Notes: generated from the sequence alone by a model not told the origin. 64,000 nucleotides of DNA from an uncultured bacterium (GCA_937996235.1 CALKVK010000006.1:186001-250000), one strand, 5' to 3'. Shown: positions 51,293 to 61,152, counted from the stretch's first letter. Numbers and translations: made by a program.

Positions 51293-54200
51293 TCAGTAGC
51301 TCGTGTAGCGGGCGATCTCCGCCTTCAGCTCTGCGAGGTAGGCGCGGATCTCGGACGTGTCCACGTCGGGCCACGTCTCCGCGAGCGCCTCCAACTGCTG
51401 CTGGGCGTCCGCGCAGGCGGCGGCGCCCGCGGCACGCAGCTCGTCGAGGAAGCTCCTCCGGTCGGCGATCGCGCGGTCGATGCGCGCGAGGTCCGAGAGC
51501 AGCGTCTTGCGCGACTCGAGTCCGACGCCGAACTGCCGCTCGTACTCCGCGAGGAGCTCCGCCAGCGACTTGCCGCCGGTCAGCGAGTTCAGCTTCGACG
51601 CGATGTTGTAGCCGATGGCCCCCGGCGTGCTCAGGCCGAGCTCGTTGCCGCCCTTCGCGGACTCGACGAGACCGCCGAACACGGCCTCCCGGTTCGCCGA
51701 CTTGATCGCGCTCGCCGTCTGGCGCCCGCCCTCCGCCACCGCCGCGGCGGTGAAGTCGAGCGCGGCGTCCTCGAGCTGCGCCGCGGTCTTCGAGCCGAGG
51801 GCCTTGCCCATCGCCTCGCCCATCGCCTCGAAGTTCTTCTTCGCGTCCTTCAGCTCGCCCGCGACGCCCGCGACCGTGTCGACTCCCGTCAGCGCCAGGT
51901 CGAGACCGCGCAGGAAGTCGATCTTGCCGCGCACGCTCTCCTGCCCCTCGAGGATCTCCGCGAGGCCCTCGAGCACTCCGTCGAGCCGCCCGCCCGTGCG
52001 CGAGCGCAGACCGTTCAGGTAGTCGAGGTCGTTCCACACGAAGAACGACTTGTCGGCGTAGCGCTGGAGTCGCGCGAGCGCCGCGCCGAGCGCGACGCCG
52101 GCCGCCTCGCAGCGCGCGTTGTCCGCCGCGACGTCCGTGCGCGTGTCGGTCGAGAGCTCCTCCGGATCGGCGACGGGGTCGCCGTTGCCGGGGCCGGGCC
52201 GCGGCGGCTGCGGGCGCGGCACGCCCCACGGGCCGAGTCCGTGCGGCGGGTTCACGAGCCGCCGCGGCAGGAACGGGTCGCGCGGGTCGCCCGACCAGTC
52301 GAACGTCAGTCCCGCGATCGGCGCGCTCGCGAGACCCGGCGCGTTGACGACCGTGGAGAGACTCGGCGCCCCGCGGAACGGGCTCCCGGCCGGGAACTCG
52401 AAGAAGGGCAGACCCTGCGGCGAGAACTTCGTGAAGCTCTCGTTGTGCTGCATCAGCACCGGGTCGTAGCCGTTGGCGACGATCCCGCGGCAGTCCGTCT
52501 GGTGCGTCAGCGCCTCGACGAACGTCTCGACGAACTCGTTCGCGAGCCAGCCGCGCGTCGCGGGGTGCGGCACGTAGATCAGGTCGTAGCCGTCCGAGCC
52601 GGTGCGGGGCGTCGGCGACACCTCGGCGACGAGGCGGCAGCCGTCGAAGAGCCGCTGCCGGAACAGGTCCACGACGCCGGTGAACTCCTCCTCGGTGGCG
52701 TTCAGCGGGCGGTTCAGCGTGTCGTAGTCGAACGAGCCGAGGAGCTTCAGCGAGCCGGCGCGTTCCACGCGCGTGACCCGTCCGAAGGCGTCGATGGTCA
52801 GCCGCCGCTCGCCGGGGTCGTGTGCGGGACGCGACTCGTACCAGTTCGTCGCGTGCGACGTGCCCGCGTACGTGAGCGTCTGCCCGTCCCACGTCGCCGG
52901 CCGGCCGAGCGCGTCGTACGTGATGGACGCGACCTTGCCGGGCCCCTTCATCGCCGGGCCCGTCGTCTCGACCGACGCGAGTCGTCCGCTCGCGTCGTAC
53001 GTGTACGCCGTCAGCGTGTCGAACACGGTGGGGGTGCCCGCCGCGGGCGAGACCGCGTCGGTGTAGTGCGCGACGAGACGACCGAGCGCGTCGTACTCCC
53101 AGCGCTCGCCGCGCCCGTCCTCGCGCGTCTGCGCGAGCATCCGCCCGTCGGCGTCGTAGACCGCGGACGACGACGTGTCGGCCGTCGTGACGCCGAGCGC
53201 GTCGCACGCGACCTCGACGAGCCGCCCCGCCGCGTCGTACGCGTACGTCGTCGTGACGCCCGGCGCCGTCTGCGTCTGCGGGCGGCGCGTGCCGGCGACG
53301 TACGTCGTCGTCGCGTACGGCGAGCCGTCCCGCGCGACCGCCGTGATCCGGCCGCAGGCGTCCGTCGTGTAGCGGTACTCGATGTCGAACGCGCCGGCGC
53401 GCCGGACCGACATCGAGTCCGGCACGCGCCCGGCCGACCAGCTGCGGATGACGTCGCCGCCGCCGCTCTGCTCGTCCTGGACCAGGTTGCCGAGCGAGTC
53501 GAACAGGCGGGACACGCTCGTCGAGAGCCCGGAGCCGAGGTCGCGCGACGTGCGCAGCCGGTCGTTGCCGTCCCACGTGAAGGTCTGCTCGTCGGAGGGA
53601 CCCGTGCCGCGGCGCACGACGCGCCCGACGCCGTCGTACTCGAACGCCACCGTGCGGCCCGCGCCGTCGGTGCGCGTGGCGACGCCGCCGTCCGCGCCGT
53701 AGGTGTACGTCTCGACGGGCGTGCCGTTGCGCGAGGAGCTGCGCATGCGGCCGAGCGCGTCGTACGTGTACGCGTGCGTCACGCCCTCCGGGTCCACCGC
53801 CTGCGCCAGCTCGTCCGCGTCGTCGTACAGGAACGTCGTCGTGGGCTCGTCGCCCGGCTGCGACGGGTGCGAACGAGACGCGCGCCGCAGCCGGCCGAGA
53901 GCGTCGTGTTCCGTGCGCGTGACCGCGCCGCCCGGCCGCTCGGCGACCACGCCGCGGCCGAGCGAGTCGTACGCGAAGCGCCACGTCGCGCCCGCGGCGT
54001 CGGTGTGACCTACGAGACGCGTGGCCGCGTCCCACGCGAACGTGTCGGTCTCCGTCGTCTCGTCCTCCGTGCCGACGCCGAGGACCGTGTCGCGGCGTAC
54101 GAGCCGGCCCCCGGCGTCGTACGCGTACTGCGTCGCGCGGCCGAGCGCCTCGTCGACGACGCGCAGCACCTGCGCCGCCGCGTCGTACGCGTACGTCGTG

Positions 54201-56578
54201 CGCGCTCCGGTCGGACCGCTGACGACGTCGGGGTAGCCGGAGAGCGTGTACGTGGTCGTGGTGCGCTCGGTCTGCCACTGCGGGCCCGTGAAGTACTGCG
54301 TGATGCGCTCGTGGTCCTCGGTGACCACGTGCCCGGCCGGGTCGTAGGCCATGCGCATCTCCGCGCAGCGCTCGCCCTCCGTGTCGTAGTCCGTGCGGCG
54401 GATCAGACGGCCGGCGGCGTCGTGCGCGTAGCTCGACACGCGCCCGATCGCGTCCACGGTGCGGCGCAGGCTGCCGAAGCCGTCGTGCTCCTCCACCGTC
54501 GCCCCGCTGCCCGCGCGCGTGCGCACCACGTCGAAGGAGTCGCTCGCGTACTGCGTCGTCTCGACGATCTCGTCGGCGGTGCCGGGTGCGTGCACGAGCC
54601 GCACGACGCGGCCGAGCGAGTCGTACTGCAGCGTGACCACGCGGCCGCCTGCGCCGACGATGCGGGTGGGGCGGTTGCCGCCGCCGTAGACGTAGCGCGT
54701 GGTGCGGTCACGTCCCGCCTCGTCGAACTGCTCCTCGAGCACGAGGCGGCCGACGGTGTCGTAGCTGAACCGGTCCTCGCGCGTCCCCGAGCCGACGGGC
54801 GCGCCGTCCTCGTCCGTGAACGGCGTCGAGCGCATGACGACGCGACCGGCGTCGTCGTGGGTGAGCACGGTCGTGACGCCGAGCGGGTCCGTCTGCGAGA
54901 CGGGCTCGTCCCACGCGTCGAACGTGGTCGTGCGCACGCTGCCCGCGCCCGCGTCCTCGCGCGTGCGGTTGCCCGCGGCGTCGTAGGCGTACTTCGTCGT
55001 GCGGTTCGGGAACGGTGCACCGGTCTTCGGGTCCGTGCCCTTGCCCGCGCCGACGACCACCTCGACGAGCAGGTCGGTCTCGCCCTTGCGCGTGCCGTAC
55101 GCGTACGTCGTGCGCGCGCCGTCCGGCGCGACGACCTCGACGAGCCGCCCGCGCGTGTCGTAGGTGCGGGTCTGGCGCCCGCGCACGAGGCCCGCCGCGG
55201 TCATCGTCGGCGGCAGGTCGATGTGCGTCACGCGCCCGGCGTCGCTCGTGCCGCCGGCCGCGAACCCCGGGTCGACGTCCGTGCGCGCGCCGTCGGCGGC
55301 GACGATCGCCGTCACGAACGCCGTGCCCGGGTGGTACTCGTAGCTCGCGACGCGCGGCTCGTCCTCCGAGCTCGCGAGCGGCGTGCGGGTGCTCTGCACC
55401 ACGTTGCCGCCCTCGCGCGGGTCGCTCGCGGCGGAGTAGACGTCGTCGATGCGGTCGCCGAAGCGTCGCACGGTCGCGGTGCGGCGCCCGGCGTCGTCGT
55501 GCTCCCAGCTCTCGAGCAGGAACTCGTCGCCGTCGTCACACGCGAACAGCAGATCCTGGACGCCGGTGTCCTGGAACAGGATGCGCCGCGCGAACCCGTC
55601 GCGCCCCGTGACGACCGCCTCGCCGTCGTCCGGGTACGCGATCGTCGCCGCGACGTCCAGCGCATCCGCGATCGACGCGCAGCGACCGGCGCCGTCGTAC
55701 GCGATCGACGCGACGCGCGCGCCCGCGCTGTCGAAGACGCGCTCCAGGCGGCCGCCGTCGTCGTAGACGTACGTCCACTCCCGCGCGGAGGTGTCCTGTG
55801 TGCGCCGCGGGCGCGCGATCGCGACCAGCCGGCCGTCCGCGTCGTAGCGGAAGGTGAACGTGCGCTTGCCCGGGATGCGCGCCGCGGCGAGCCGTCCGTC
55901 GCGTCCGTACTTGAACGAGTAGACGCGCTTCTCGGGCGTCGCCAGCTTGCGCAGTGCGCTGTGGCTGTCGCGCTTCATCACGACCGTCTGCCCGTCCGGG
56001 CGCACCCACTTCGTCCAGCGCCCCTTCCGGTCGAACAGGTCCACCGAGCGGTCCGCGTGTGCGAGCCGCCAGCCCACGATCTTGCCGGAGCGGCCCTTGC
56101 GCACGGCCTCGAGCAGCGCGAACAGGCCGGGCGGCGACGTGTAGTCCGCGCCGGAGGCCGCGAACGTCTGCGCGCGTCCGTCGGTGTCGTGCAGCACCAC
56201 GTCGCCGTTCGTCTGCGGCTCGAGGAACGCGTGGAAGCTCGACCACCAGTCGCGCCCGTAGGGGCCGTCGTACGCCACGCCCGAGAGGTGCGTCAGCGCG
56301 AAGGGACGGTCGAAGCCGTTGCCGCGCACGGTGAACAGGTGGCGCGTGTGGAACACGCCGCCCGTCGCGAGGAAGACCTCGGCTCCGGCGTGGTCGACGG
56401 GGCTCATCGCCGCGTCGATGCGCGGCGGGAACGGCCCCGTGCGCTCCAGCGCGTACGTCGCCTTGACGATCTTCGCGCCGGGCGCGGCGGCGGCTCCGGG
56501 CGCGCACAGCGCGGCGGCCAACGAACCGAGGGCGCACGCTGCGATCGCAGCGTGCACATGGCGCACGGACTTGCTCAC
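51293..56578 (-). CDS. Very large secreted RHS/YD-repeat protein
   Basis: A 1,761-residue exported protein. A signal peptide (about 8-31) is followed by an N-terminal region (35-215) and then a long series of YD repeats, with many YDAAGRL- and YDALGR-like units to about residue 1300. A core-ending segment around 1330-1400 (EEEFTGVVDLFRQRLFDG and GYDLIYVP) lacks the usual DPxGx closing motif found in polymorphic toxins. The C-terminal 280 residues (about 1480-1761) are helical and Lys/Glu/Ala-rich with a long coiled-coil end. No toxin domain recognised and no immunity-like gene follows. GTG at 56578. Encoded substrate unknown. Confidence 0.88.
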   Translation of the reverse strand: MSKSVRHVHAAIAACALGSLAAALCAPGAAAAPGAKIVKATYALERTGPFPPRIDAAMSPVDHAGAEVFLATGGVFHTRHLFTVRGNGFDRPFALTHLSGVAYDGPYGRDWWSSFHAFLEPQTNGDVVLHDTDGRAQTFAASGADYTSPPGLFALLEAVRKGRSGKIVGWRLAHADRSVDLFDRKGRWTKWVRPDGQTVVMKRDSHSALRKLATPEKRVYSFKYGRDGRLAAARIPGKRTFTFRYDADGRLVAIARPRRTQDTSAREWTYVYDDGGRLERVFDSAGARVASIAYDGAGRCASIADALDVAATIAYPDDGEAVVTGRDGFARRILFQDTGVQDLLFACDDGDEFLLESWEHDDAGRRTATVRRFGDRIDDVYSAASDPREGGNVVQSTRTPLASSEDEPRVASYEYHPGTAFVTAIVAADGARTDVDPGFAAGGTSDAGRVTHIDLPPTMTAAGLVRGRQTRTYDTRGRLVEVVAPDGARTTYAYGTRKGETDLLVEVVVGAGKGTDPKTGAPFPNRTTKYAYDAAGNRTREDAGAGSVRTTTFDAWDEPVSQTDPLGVTTVLTHDDAGRVVMRSTPFTDEDGAPVGSGTREDRFSYDTVGRLVLEEQFDEAGRDRTTRYVYGGGNRPTRIVGAGGRVVTLQYDSLGRVVRLVHAPGTADEIVETTQYASDSFDVVRTRAGSGATVEEHDGFGSLRRTVDAIGRVSSYAHDAAGRLIRRTDYDTEGERCAEMRMAYDPAGHVVTEDHERITQYFTGPQWQTERTTTTYTLSGYPDVVSGPTGARTTYAYDAAAQVLRVVDEALGRATQYAYDAGGRLVRRDTVLGVGTEDETTETDTFAWDAATRLVGHTDAAGATWRFAYDSLGRGVVAERPGGAVTRTEHDALGRLRRASRSHPSQPGDEPTTTFLYDDADELAQAVDPEGVTHAYTYDALGRMRSSSRNGTPVETYTYGADGGVATRTDGAGRTVAFEYDGVGRVVRRGTGPSDEQTFTWDGNDRLRTSRDLGSGLSTSVSRLFDSLGNLVQDEQSGGGDVIRSWSAGRVPDSMSVRRAGAFDIEYRYTTDACGRITAVARDGSPYATTTYVAGTRRPQTQTAPGVTTTYAYDAAGRLVEVACDALGVTTADTSSSAVYDADGRMLAQTREDGRGERWEYDALGRLVAHYTDAVSPAAGTPTVFDTLTAYTYDASGRLASVETTGPAMKGPGKVASITYDALGRPATWDGQTLTYAGTSHATNWYESRPAHDPGERRLTIDAFGRVTRVERAGSLKLLGSFDYDTLNRPLNATEEEFTGVVDLFRQRLFDGCRLVAEVSPTPRTGSDGYDLIYVPHPATRGWLANEFVETFVEALTHQTDCRGIVANGYDPVLMQHNESFTKFSPQGLPFFEFPAGSPFRGAPSLSTVVNAPGLASAPIAGLTFDWSGDPRDPFLPRRLVNPPHGLGPWGVPRPQPPRPGPGNGDPVADPEELSTDTRTDVAADNARCEAAGVALGAALARLQRYADKSFFVWNDLDYLNGLRSRTGGRLDGVLEGLAEILEGQESVRGKIDFLRGLDLALTGVDTVAGVAGELKDAKKNFEAMGEAMGKALGSKTAAQLEDAALDFTAAAVAEGGRQTASAIKSANREAVFGGLVESAKGGNELGLSTPGAIGYNIASKLNSLTGGKSLAELLAEYERQFGVGLESRKTLLSDLARIDRAIADRRSFLDELRAAGAAACADAQQQLEALAETWPDVDTSEIRAYLAELKAEIARYTSY

Positions 56579-56688
56579 GACGACCTCCCCCTCCGCCGCG
56601 GAGTCGTCGCCACGACGGGGCGGCGAGCGTACGGGCAGCGCGCGCGACAGGCCAGCCCGCGATTCCGCGGCAGCGCCGGAATCGAAGA

Positions 56689-56717
56689 CGCCCCGACCGG
56701 TCGGACCGGCCGGGGCG
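56689..56717 (-). terminator. Intrinsic terminator of the gene ending at 56754
   Basis: On the minus strand CGCCCCGGCCGGT pairs with ACCGGTCGGGGCG across a CCG loop with one mismatch in 13 bp. It lies about 35 nt after the stop codon at 56754 and is followed by TCTTCGATT, a short T-rich run. A terminator is likely. Confidence 0.65.
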
Positions 56718-56753
56718 CCGTGCTGTCCCCGTGGGAGTGGCGCGGGAACGGTG

Positions 56754-58529
56754 TCAGCGGATGGCGCCGAGCTCCGGCAGGTTCGCGTAGATGTCGTACT
56801 CCTCGAGCCGCCCGACCTGGCGCAGCGTGCCGCCCGCGTCCTCGAGATGGACGGTGAACGGGGCCTTGCCGGCGCGGAACGTCTCGTCCGAGCCCGTGTT
56901 GCCGAGCGGATCGACGTACGCGTCCGCGAGCTCGGGCAGCGTGTCGGAGATGACCGCGTTGCCGTCGGCGTCGCGGATCTCGATGCGGCGTCCGACGAAC
57001 TCGGTCACGCTCGCGGCGTCGAACGGCAGCGCGTCGCCGCCGGCGCCGGGGCCGGCCGACCACACGTAGAGCCTGCCGTCGCCGTTGCGGCCGCCGTCCT
57101 TCCAGATCGTGACGTCGAAGAGGTCGAGGCCGTCGCCGGCGAGCAGGTCGATCGACGCGAAGTCGCCGTCGAAGCCGCCGTACGTCAGCGACGCGAAGCG
57201 GATGTCCGGGAAGCCCGGGCCGCCGTCGCGCATCTCGGAGAGCTCGCCGACCTGCGTCAGCGTGCCCTCGTCGTCCGCGATCCAGAACGTGTAGGGCGCG
57301 GCGCCCGGCGAGATCGCCTCGCCGTCGGTGTCGCAGTCCCACGAGTTCTCGACGGACTCGAGCGCGGGGACGGTGCCCGTGACGAACGCCGCCCCGCTCG
57401 CGTCGCGCAGCTCGTACGCGCGGCCCGAGAGGTCGTCGATCGACGCGACGCCGAGGGGCAGCTCGCCCTCGCCGTTCGAGGTGGACGCGTCGTACGTGTA
57501 GAACGCCGCGCCGTCGTCGCCCGGCACGTAGAGCCCGAGCGAGACGCACGCGCCGAGGTCGTCGGCGTAGAGCCCGAGCGAGCCGCTCGCGCCGTCCCAC
57601 GAGCCGAACACGTCGATGCCCGCGCGCAGGTCGCCGGGCAGGCCGAACTCGAGCTGCTCGAAGCGCCCGACCTCGACCAGCGTGCCCACGTCGTTCGCGA
57701 TGCGCAGCGTGAACGGCGCCTCGTACGTGACGTCGGACTCCTCGCCGACCTCCGGCAGGGCGATGCCGATGTCGCCGTTCAGGAACTTGTCGAGCGCCCG
57801 CAGCGTCGGCAGGTCGCCCGCGAGCACCTCGGCGCCGTCGTTGTCGCGTACGTCGAACGCGCGGCCCGCGAGGTCCGTGACGCTCTCGACGCCGAGCGGC
57901 AGCGCGTCGTCGCCGATCGTGTCGGCGTAGTACTCGAGGTACTCGTGGCCGTCCTCGGTCTGGACGTCGAGCCCGGCCCAGAACGAGTCGGCGTCCGCGC
58001 CGTCCGTGAACATCGAGACCGAGAGGCCCGCGCCGCGCAGCGTGCCGTAGAAGGCGTCGCCGAAGAGCGCGTCCTCGGGGCCCGTGCCGCGGCCCGCGTC
58101 GTCGGTGCCGCCGACCAGCACGATCGGCTCCTCGCCGGTCACGAACACCGCGACGCCCTCGACGCGCGCGGCGTCGGACTTCGCGGCGGCCGGCGCCTCG
58201 GCGCGGGCGCGCAGCCGCGCCCGGCCCCGGGCGTTCGCGACCACGGTGCCGAGCTCCACGCCGGTCCCGGGATCGACGACGGTGTACGACGTCCCCGGCT
58301 CCAGGTGGTTCAGCTTGACGGTCACCTTGTCGCTGCCGCGCGTGTGGCGCACGGTCGCGTTGCCGGCGGCGTCGTCGTCGGGCGCGCGCACGGGGCGCAC
58401 GAGCCGGATCTTCTGCTTGCGCGGCGCCGGGCCGGAGGGCCCGGCGAGCGCGCTCGGCGCCGCGGCCGCTGCGAGCGCCGCGAGCACCGCGGCGCAGGCC
58501 GCCGCGCGGAGTGGACGGAGGTCTCTCAC
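56754..58529 (-). CDS. Secreted beta-rich repeat protein of unknown function
   Basis: A 591-residue exported protein with a signal peptide (about 5-28). The rest is Asp/Gly-rich with recurring units of about 110-130 residues. Each unit has a GTL-xVG-x-LE start, a YADD or VTIWKDG middle and LPLGV- or LPFDA-type turns followed by a VRDNDGAEV- or IRDADGNAV-like strand; three or four copies are visible. No catalytic motif. GTG at 58529 has AAGGAG 8 nt upstream. A terminator follows. I do not recognise the family. Confidence 0.72.
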   Translation of the reverse strand: MRDLRPLRAAACAAVLAALAAAAAPSALAGPSGPAPRKQKIRLVRPVRAPDDDAAGNATVRHTRGSDKVTVKLNHLEPGTSYTVVDPGTGVELGTVVANARGRARLRARAEAPAAAKSDAARVEGVAVFVTGEEPIVLVGGTDDAGRGTGPEDALFGDAFYGTLRGAGLSVSMFTDGADADSFWAGLDVQTEDGHEYLEYYADTIGDDALPLGVESVTDLAGRAFDVRDNDGAEVLAGDLPTLRALDKFLNGDIGIALPEVGEESDVTYEAPFTLRIANDVGTLVEVGRFEQLEFGLPGDLRAGIDVFGSWDGASGSLGLYADDLGACVSLGLYVPGDDGAAFYTYDASTSNGEGELPLGVASIDDLSGRAYELRDASGAAFVTGTVPALESVENSWDCDTDGEAISPGAAPYTFWIADDEGTLTQVGELSEMRDGGPGFPDIRFASLTYGGFDGDFASIDLLAGDGLDLFDVTIWKDGGRNGDGRLYVWSAGPGAGGDALPFDAASVTEFVGRRIEIRDADGNAVISDTLPELADAYVDPLGNTGSDETFRAGKAPFTVHLEDAGGTLRQVGRLEEYDIYANLPELGAIR

Positions 58530-58645
58530 GATCGGTTCTCCTTCAGGTTGCCGGGAGGGGGACCGGTGCCTCCGGTCCCGCTCGTCCGCGTCCCCGTCAG
58601 AGGAGTTCCGTGAGCGGCTCCGCTGATACCCCGACAGGCTGCCGG

Positions 58646-59233
58646 CTACTCCTCGCCGGGCTCGGGCGCCTTGATGCGGCCGACGCTCTCGCGCGGCCCC
58701 ACGACGTCGCCGAGCTCCTCCGTCGCGCCCGTGTCGGGCGGCGTGGGCGCGGGCGGGGCGGTGTCCGGAGGCGGCGCCGGCTTGCCCATCAGCTCCTCGG
58801 CCGGGCAGACCTCGCCGAGGAGCGGCGGCTCGTCCTCCGGCGGCGCCGCGACGGCGCCCATCGGGTCGGGCGGGTTCGACGTCGCGCCGCCGCCGGCGCT
58901 GCAGGCCGAGAGCGTGAAGGTGCCCGCGAGACCGAGCAGCGCGGCCGCGGCGGCGCGGATGCGCTGGGCGCGCCGCCGCAGACGCTCGCGGATGGGCCCG
59001 CAGTCGGCCGTGATGACGGTGCCGTCGGCGCGGCGCATGAGCCGCCCGCAGACGCGCTCCTCGGTGCTCGCCATCAGAGCGCGCACCTCGCGCGAGCGCA
59101 TCTGCGAGAAGTCGTAGACGTGCAGGCGGCAGTCGCCGCACCAGCGCTTCGCGCCGTCGCCCTGGAGGGACTCCCACGTGCGCGTGCACGGCGTCGCGAT
59201 CTGCAGGCGGTTCGTGAACTCGGTGTCCTTCAT
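58646..59233 (-). CDS. Protein with CxxC zinc site and internal hydrophobic helix
   Basis: A 195-residue protein. The N-terminal domain (about 12-75) has PCTRTWESL, WCGDCRLHVYDFS and a second CGR, a small cysteine domain found in many envelope proteins of high-GC bacteria. A hydrophobic helix (about 92-112) ends in SACSAGG, and the tail is Pro/Glu-rich. The layout suggests a membrane protein with a cytoplasmic zinc domain. ATG at 59233 has GAGGAG upstream. It diverges from the VanZ-like gene across a 95-nt gap that holds a long inverted repeat. Confidence 0.7.
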   Translation of the reverse strand: MKDTEFTNRLQIATPCTRTWESLQGDGAKRWCGDCRLHVYDFSQMRSREVRALMASTEERVCGRLMRRADGTVITADCGPIRERLRRRAQRIRAAAAALLGLAGTFTLSACSAGGGATSNPPDPMGAVAAPPEDEPPLLGEVCPAEELMGKPAPPPDTAPPAPTPPDTGATEELGDVVGPRESVGRIKAPEPGEE

Positions 59234-59278
59234 GGTCTCCTCCGGCGTCGGGCAGCGCGTCCTCCGACTTGAGACGCA

Positions 59279-59317
59279 GCCCGCCGCCGGAAGTTCGCGG
59301 GTCTTCCGGCGGCGGGC
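59279..59317. promoter_or_regulatory. Perfect 15-bp inverted repeat in a divergent intergenic region
   Basis: GCCCGCCGCCGGAAG (59279-59293) and CTTCCGGCGGCGGGC (59303-59317) are perfectly complementary around a 9-nt loop. They sit between the divergent starts at 59233 and 59329. It could be a two-sided operator, or an RNA hairpin in the leader of the rightward gene. Confidence 0.5.
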
Positions 59318-59328
59318 CGCGACGTAGC

Positions 59329-61152
59329 ATGCCGAGCCTGCCGATGGCGGACCCGACCACCCCTGCCGCCCGCGCCCCCGGAACCCGCTCCGAGGCCGCT
59401 GCGGCCCCCGGGGAGGCACGCGCCCTGCGGCCGCTGACGCTCGCGGCCGCGCTCGCGCTCTGGGCCGCGACGACGTTCACGCACGGCTGGGGCACGACGC
59501 TCGCCCGCGCGTTCTTCGACTGGGGGCGCGCCCCCGGGCACCTCGCCGAGTCGGGCGGACGCGACGGCTTCCGCGCCGCCGAGCGCGTGCTCGCGGGCGC
59601 GTTCCTGCTGGTCGTGGCCGGGGCCGTCGGCGCGGCGCTGCGCGGCCTGCTCCGGCAGCCGCCCGCGGAGCGCCGCGCGCGCCTGCTCGCGGGCGGCCTG
59701 TGGGCGGCGTTCGTGCTGCTGCTCTGGCGCACCTGCATCGTCTACACGACCGAGCTCGTCCACTTCGCGCAGTACGGCGCGATCGGCGCGCTGCTCACCG
59801 TCGCGCTCGCGCGCGGCCGGCGGCCCGAGCGCGCGTTCGTCGCCGCGACGCTCCTCGGCGTCCTCGACGAGGCGTGGCAGCACTGGGGCATCGCGCTCTG
59901 GATCGAGGGCAACCTGCGCCACGGTCTCGACTGGAGCGACCTGATCCTGAACGCGACCGGCGCGTGCGGCGGCGCGCTCCTCGCGGCGACGTGCGCGACG
60001 GGAGACGACGCCGCGCCGCTGCGCGTCCGCGGCGTGCTCCGCGCGGCGTGCGCCGTCGCCGTGGTCTGTCTGCCGCTGCGCCTGCTCGACCCCGTCACGC
60101 TCGCGCGGCTCTTCGGCACCTACACGTACCACCCGTTCTGGAGCGAGCTCGAGAACGACAAGCCCGTGCACTGGATGACGCCCTCGGACGGCATCCCCGC
60201 GTTCGTCGCGGCGTTCCTCTTCCTCGGCCTCGTCGCGGCCGCGGGGCGCACGCTCGTCCCGCGCGTCGCCGCCCTCGCCCTCGCGCTGCTCGCCGTGCTC
60301 GCGATCGACGCGCCGTCGCGTCGCGCGGGGCGCGCCGTCCACGAGGTCGTGCCGACGCTCACCGCGGCGCGCGTCGCCGCCGGGGGCATCGTCGCCGACG
60401 GGCGTCTCGACGAGCCCGCGTGGCAGCGGGCCGCGCGCGTCGGTCCGTTCGTCGCCCACGTCGGCGGAGGCGCCGCGACCGAGCTCCCCGACGGCACGCT
60501 GCAGCCGCTCGCGGCGACGTACGCGCGCGTGCTGTGGGACGAGCACGCGCTGCACGTCGCGTTCGAGGTCGCCGACGACGACGTCTGGGCCCGCGACGTC
60601 GCCCGCGACGAGCCGACGCTGCCGGGCGACGAGGTCGTCGAGGTGTTCATCGACCCGGACGGCGACGAGATCACCTACTACGAGTTCGAGCTGAGTCCCG
60701 CGGGCGCCGTGTACGACCTGTTCAACTGGATCCCGGCGCCGCCCTCGGACTACTCGCCGGGCGCCGCGTTCCTCGGGCTCGCCGACTGGGACGCGCGCGG
60801 CGTCGCGACGGGCGTGACCGTCGACGGCACGCTCGACGTCGTGCACGACTGGGAGCCGCTCGCGCGGCCGGACCGCGACACCGGATGGACCGCCGAGATC
60901 TCCATCCCGTGGTCGGTGTTCCGCACCACGACGACGCCGAGCTCCGCGAGCATCGTCGCGCTGCCGCCGCGACCGGGCGACCGCTGGCGCCTCGGCCTCC
61001 ACCGCGTGGAGCGGCCGCGACGCGCACCCGACGGCACGCCGCTCGCGCGCGCCGACGCCGGCGGCCACGCGCAGCTCCAGGCCTGGTCGCCGCCGCACCG
61101 CAACTCGTTCCACTGCCCCGAGCGCTTCGGCGTGCTCGAGTTCGGCGATTGA
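59329..61152 (+). CDS. VanZ-like membrane protein fused to a CBM9-like domain
   Basis: A 607-residue protein. Residues about 30-330 are multi-pass membrane with VanZ-like signatures: TTELVHFAQYGAIGALL, LLGVLDEAWQHWGIALW and DWSDLILNATGACGG. Residues about 355-607 form a CBM9-like beta-sandwich, with DGRLDEPAWQRAARVGPFV, the VLWDEHALHVAFEVADDD strand, EVFIDPDGDEITYYEFELSP and WTAEISIPWSVF. CBM9 domains bind carbohydrate, and VanZ domains occur in envelope proteins with roles from glycopeptide resistance to glycan handling. ATG at 59329. The gene ends 37 nt before a convergent gene. The fusion is unusual; substrate unknown. Confidence 0.85.
   Translation: MPSLPMADPTTPAARAPGTRSEAAAAPGEARALRPLTLAAALALWAATTFTHGWGTTLARAFFDWGRAPGHLAESGGRDGFRAAERVLAGAFLLVVAGAVGAALRGLLRQPPAERRARLLAGGLWAAFVLLLWRTCIVYTTELVHFAQYGAIGALLTVALARGRRPERAFVAATLLGVLDEAWQHWGIALWIEGNLRHGLDWSDLILNATGACGGALLAATCATGDDAAPLRVRGVLRAACAVAVVCLPLRLLDPVTLARLFGTYTYHPFWSELENDKPVHWMTPSDGIPAFVAAFLFLGLVAAAGRTLVPRVAALALALLAVLAIDAPSRRAGRAVHEVVPTLTAARVAAGGIVADGRLDEPAWQRAARVGPFVAHVGGGAATELPDGTLQPLAATYARVLWDEHALHVAFEVADDDVWARDVARDEPTLPGDEVVEVFIDPDGDEITYYEFELSPAGAVYDLFNWIPAPPSDYSPGAAFLGLADWDARGVATGVTVDGTLDVVHDWEPLARPDRDTGWTAEISIPWSVFRTTTTPSSASIVALPPRPGDRWRLGLHRVERPRRAPDGTPLARADAGGHAQLQAWSPPHRNSFHCPERFGVLEFGD

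Noticed and set aside
51293..56578. A polymorphic toxin-immunity pair
   Set aside because: No toxin domain, no DPxGx closing motif and no small immunity gene after it. The claim would be unsupported.
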